64,000 nt of DNA. Origin: an uncultured Clostridia bacterium (GTDB lineage Bacteria; Bacillota; Clostridia; Christensenellales; UBA1242). Below the pieces are notes generated by a model, which saw nothing but the letters and a program-made list of their open reading frames with translations, was not told the origin of the DNA and made no database searches. Position 1 is the stretch's first letter. The number at the start of each line of letters is the position of its first letter. A program made the translations under genes and the position numbers. The stretch is taken from positions 248,001 through 312,000 of the forward strand of contig CAKVNM010000001.1 of assembly GCA_934777505.1 (NCBI GenBank), in the 5' to 3' direction. Below, piece by piece: positions 63,318-64,000 of the stretch.

Positions 63318-64000
63318 TTATGATATTTTGCTTAAATAATCTCGATACTTTGCATAACTTGAAGAACCAATATTGTCTGCCACTTGACTTAGCAACTCTT
63401 TTGTTTGTCTGTCGAGTGACTTTGGCATTTCAACAACAACTTTGACTTTCAAATCTCCACGAGAAGTTGAATGGCCTAGTTTTGTTATGCCCTTGCCTTT
63501 GATGTTAAAGGTTGTGTTGGTTTGAGTTAGTGGTGGAATAACAAGTTCGATTGTTTCGTTGATTGCAGGAACTTTGATTTTTCCGCCAAGCAAACTGATT
63601 GTGAATGGAAGTGGTACTTCAACAATCAAATCAAAGCCGTCACGCTTTAACACTGGATGCGAACCAACAGAAATCAAAAGTTTTAAGTCGCCTTTCGCCC
63701 CGTTTGTTCCGTTTGCATGACCTTCGTTTTTGATAGACAAAATTTGGTCGTTGTCAATTCCCGCTGGGATTTGAACATTGATTGTTCTTGTTTTTCTAAC
63801 TGTGCCTGTTCCGCCACAATGTTCGCACTTGTTTTTAATAATCTTGCCAGTTCCGTTACAATCCTGACAAGTTCCAACATTTACAACTCTGCCAAGGAAA
63901 GTTTGCTGAGTGTATCTCACCTGACCTGTGCCGTTACAAGTTGGACAAACAGAGTAGTCGTTGCTTGTTTTTGCACCTGTTCCCGAACAGAACTCGCAAG
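63318..64000 (-). CDS. dnaJ: Chaperone DnaJ, C-terminal part (runs off right edge)
   Basis: The visible 227 codons are the C-terminal part of DnaJ, the Hsp40 that stimulates DnaK. The zinc-binding domain shows four CxxCxGxG repeats: CEFCSGTG, CPTCNGTG, CQDCNGTG and CEHCGGTG. The two substrate-binding domains follow (TINVQIPAGIDNDQILSIKN, DLIVEVPLPFTISLLGGKIK, LKVKVVVEMPK). The J-domain and Gly/Phe linker lie beyond position 64000. The in-frame ATG-like start at 63920 is internal. It is upstream of the zinc-ribbon gene, rsmE, mtaB and hinT. Confidence 0.96.
   Translation of the reverse strand, partial: CEFCSGTGAKTSNDYSVCPTCNGTGQVRYTQQTFLGRVVNVGTCQDCNGTGKIIKNKCEHCGGTGTVRKTRTINVQIPAGIDNDQILSIKNEGHANGTNGAKGDLKLLISVGSHPVLKRDGFDLIVEVPLPFTISLLGGKIKVPAINETIELVIPPLTQTNTTFNIKGKGITKLGHSTSRGDLKVKVVVEMPKSLDRQTKELLSQVADNIGSSSYAKYRDYLSKIS

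Noticed and set aside
1..64000. CRISPR array or complete insertion sequence
   Set aside because: I saw no regularly spaced direct repeats of 25-40 bases and no transposase gene.

Overview
This 64-kb window is chromosomal DNA of a low-GC, endospore-forming Firmicute, most likely an uncultured gut-type clostridium. That placement is inferred from sporulation markers (a 26-residue SpoVM and a YtxC-like protein beside thrS), T-box leaders, DivIVA-free Firmicute gene orders such as rpe/spoVM/rpmB/yloU/fakA and infC-rpmI-rplT, and Shine-Dalgarno sequences of the AGGAGG type. Most genes lie on the minus strand.

Layout, left to right. 1-1.5 kb: pheS and the start of pheT under a Phe T-box. 1.5-3.4 kb: a small accessory block with a divergent pair of XRE regulators, a DUF4279-like protein and small unknowns. 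3.4-4.5 kb: rpsF-ssb-rpsR with a structured leader. 4.5-8.2 kb: three unrecognised proteins (one an HExxH putative metalloprotease) and engB. 8.3-10.5 kb: ruvC, ruvA, ruvB. 10.7-12.3 kb: an M16-like peptidase. 12.9-15.6 kb: yebC, a SpoU methyltransferase, and infC-rpmI-rplT, where infC uses an AUU start. 15.7-19.1 kb: thrS (no TGS domain) with T-box, ytxC-like gene, and four tRNAs (Val, Gly, Cys, Leu). 19.4-25.7 kb: aspS, two tiny plus-strand genes, a PHP-domain protein, fakA and yloU. 25.9-28.7 kb: rpmB, spoVM, a GC-rich cloverleaf-like structured element, two VirB2-like membrane proteins and rpe. 28.7-42.7 kb: rlmN, fmt, def, priA, rpoZ, gatCAB, ligA, pcrA. 42.9-50.7 kb: an acyltransferase-like protein, Smr protein, rsmD, alr, GtrA-like and DUF421 membrane proteins, hisS. 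50.8-54.4 kb: an accessory island with three members of an unrecognised MKK(I/V)YIV protein family, a decayed alpha/beta-hydrolase, a frameshifted tyrosine-recombinase remnant abutting tRNA-Lys, and a Nudix protein. 54.4-57.6 kb: a bacterial NHEJ operon, Ku plus LigD split into two proteins. 57.7-64 kb: a membrane protein, asnS, hinT, mtaB, rsmE, a zinc-ribbon membrane protein and the 3' part of dnaJ.

Functionally, the window is dominated by translation (aminoacyl-tRNA synthetases, GatCAB, ribosomal proteins, formyl/deformylase pair, RNA methylases), DNA repair and recombination (RuvABC, PriA, LigA, PcrA, SSB, NHEJ) and pieces of the spore programme. The strongest unusual signals are: (1) a recurrent promoter geometry in which a sigma-A type -10 box sits 6-10 nt before the start codon with no Shine-Dalgarno sequence, predicting leaderless or near-leaderless mRNAs for at least eight genes; (2) a 100-nt GC-rich perfect four-way-junction element beside spoVM; (3) alternative-pairing leaders upstream of rpsF and infC; (4) the MKK(I/V)YIV gene family around a decayed integrative element; and (5) several very small genes (spoVM, a 58-aa protein and a 52-aa highly basic peptide) that are easy to overlook.
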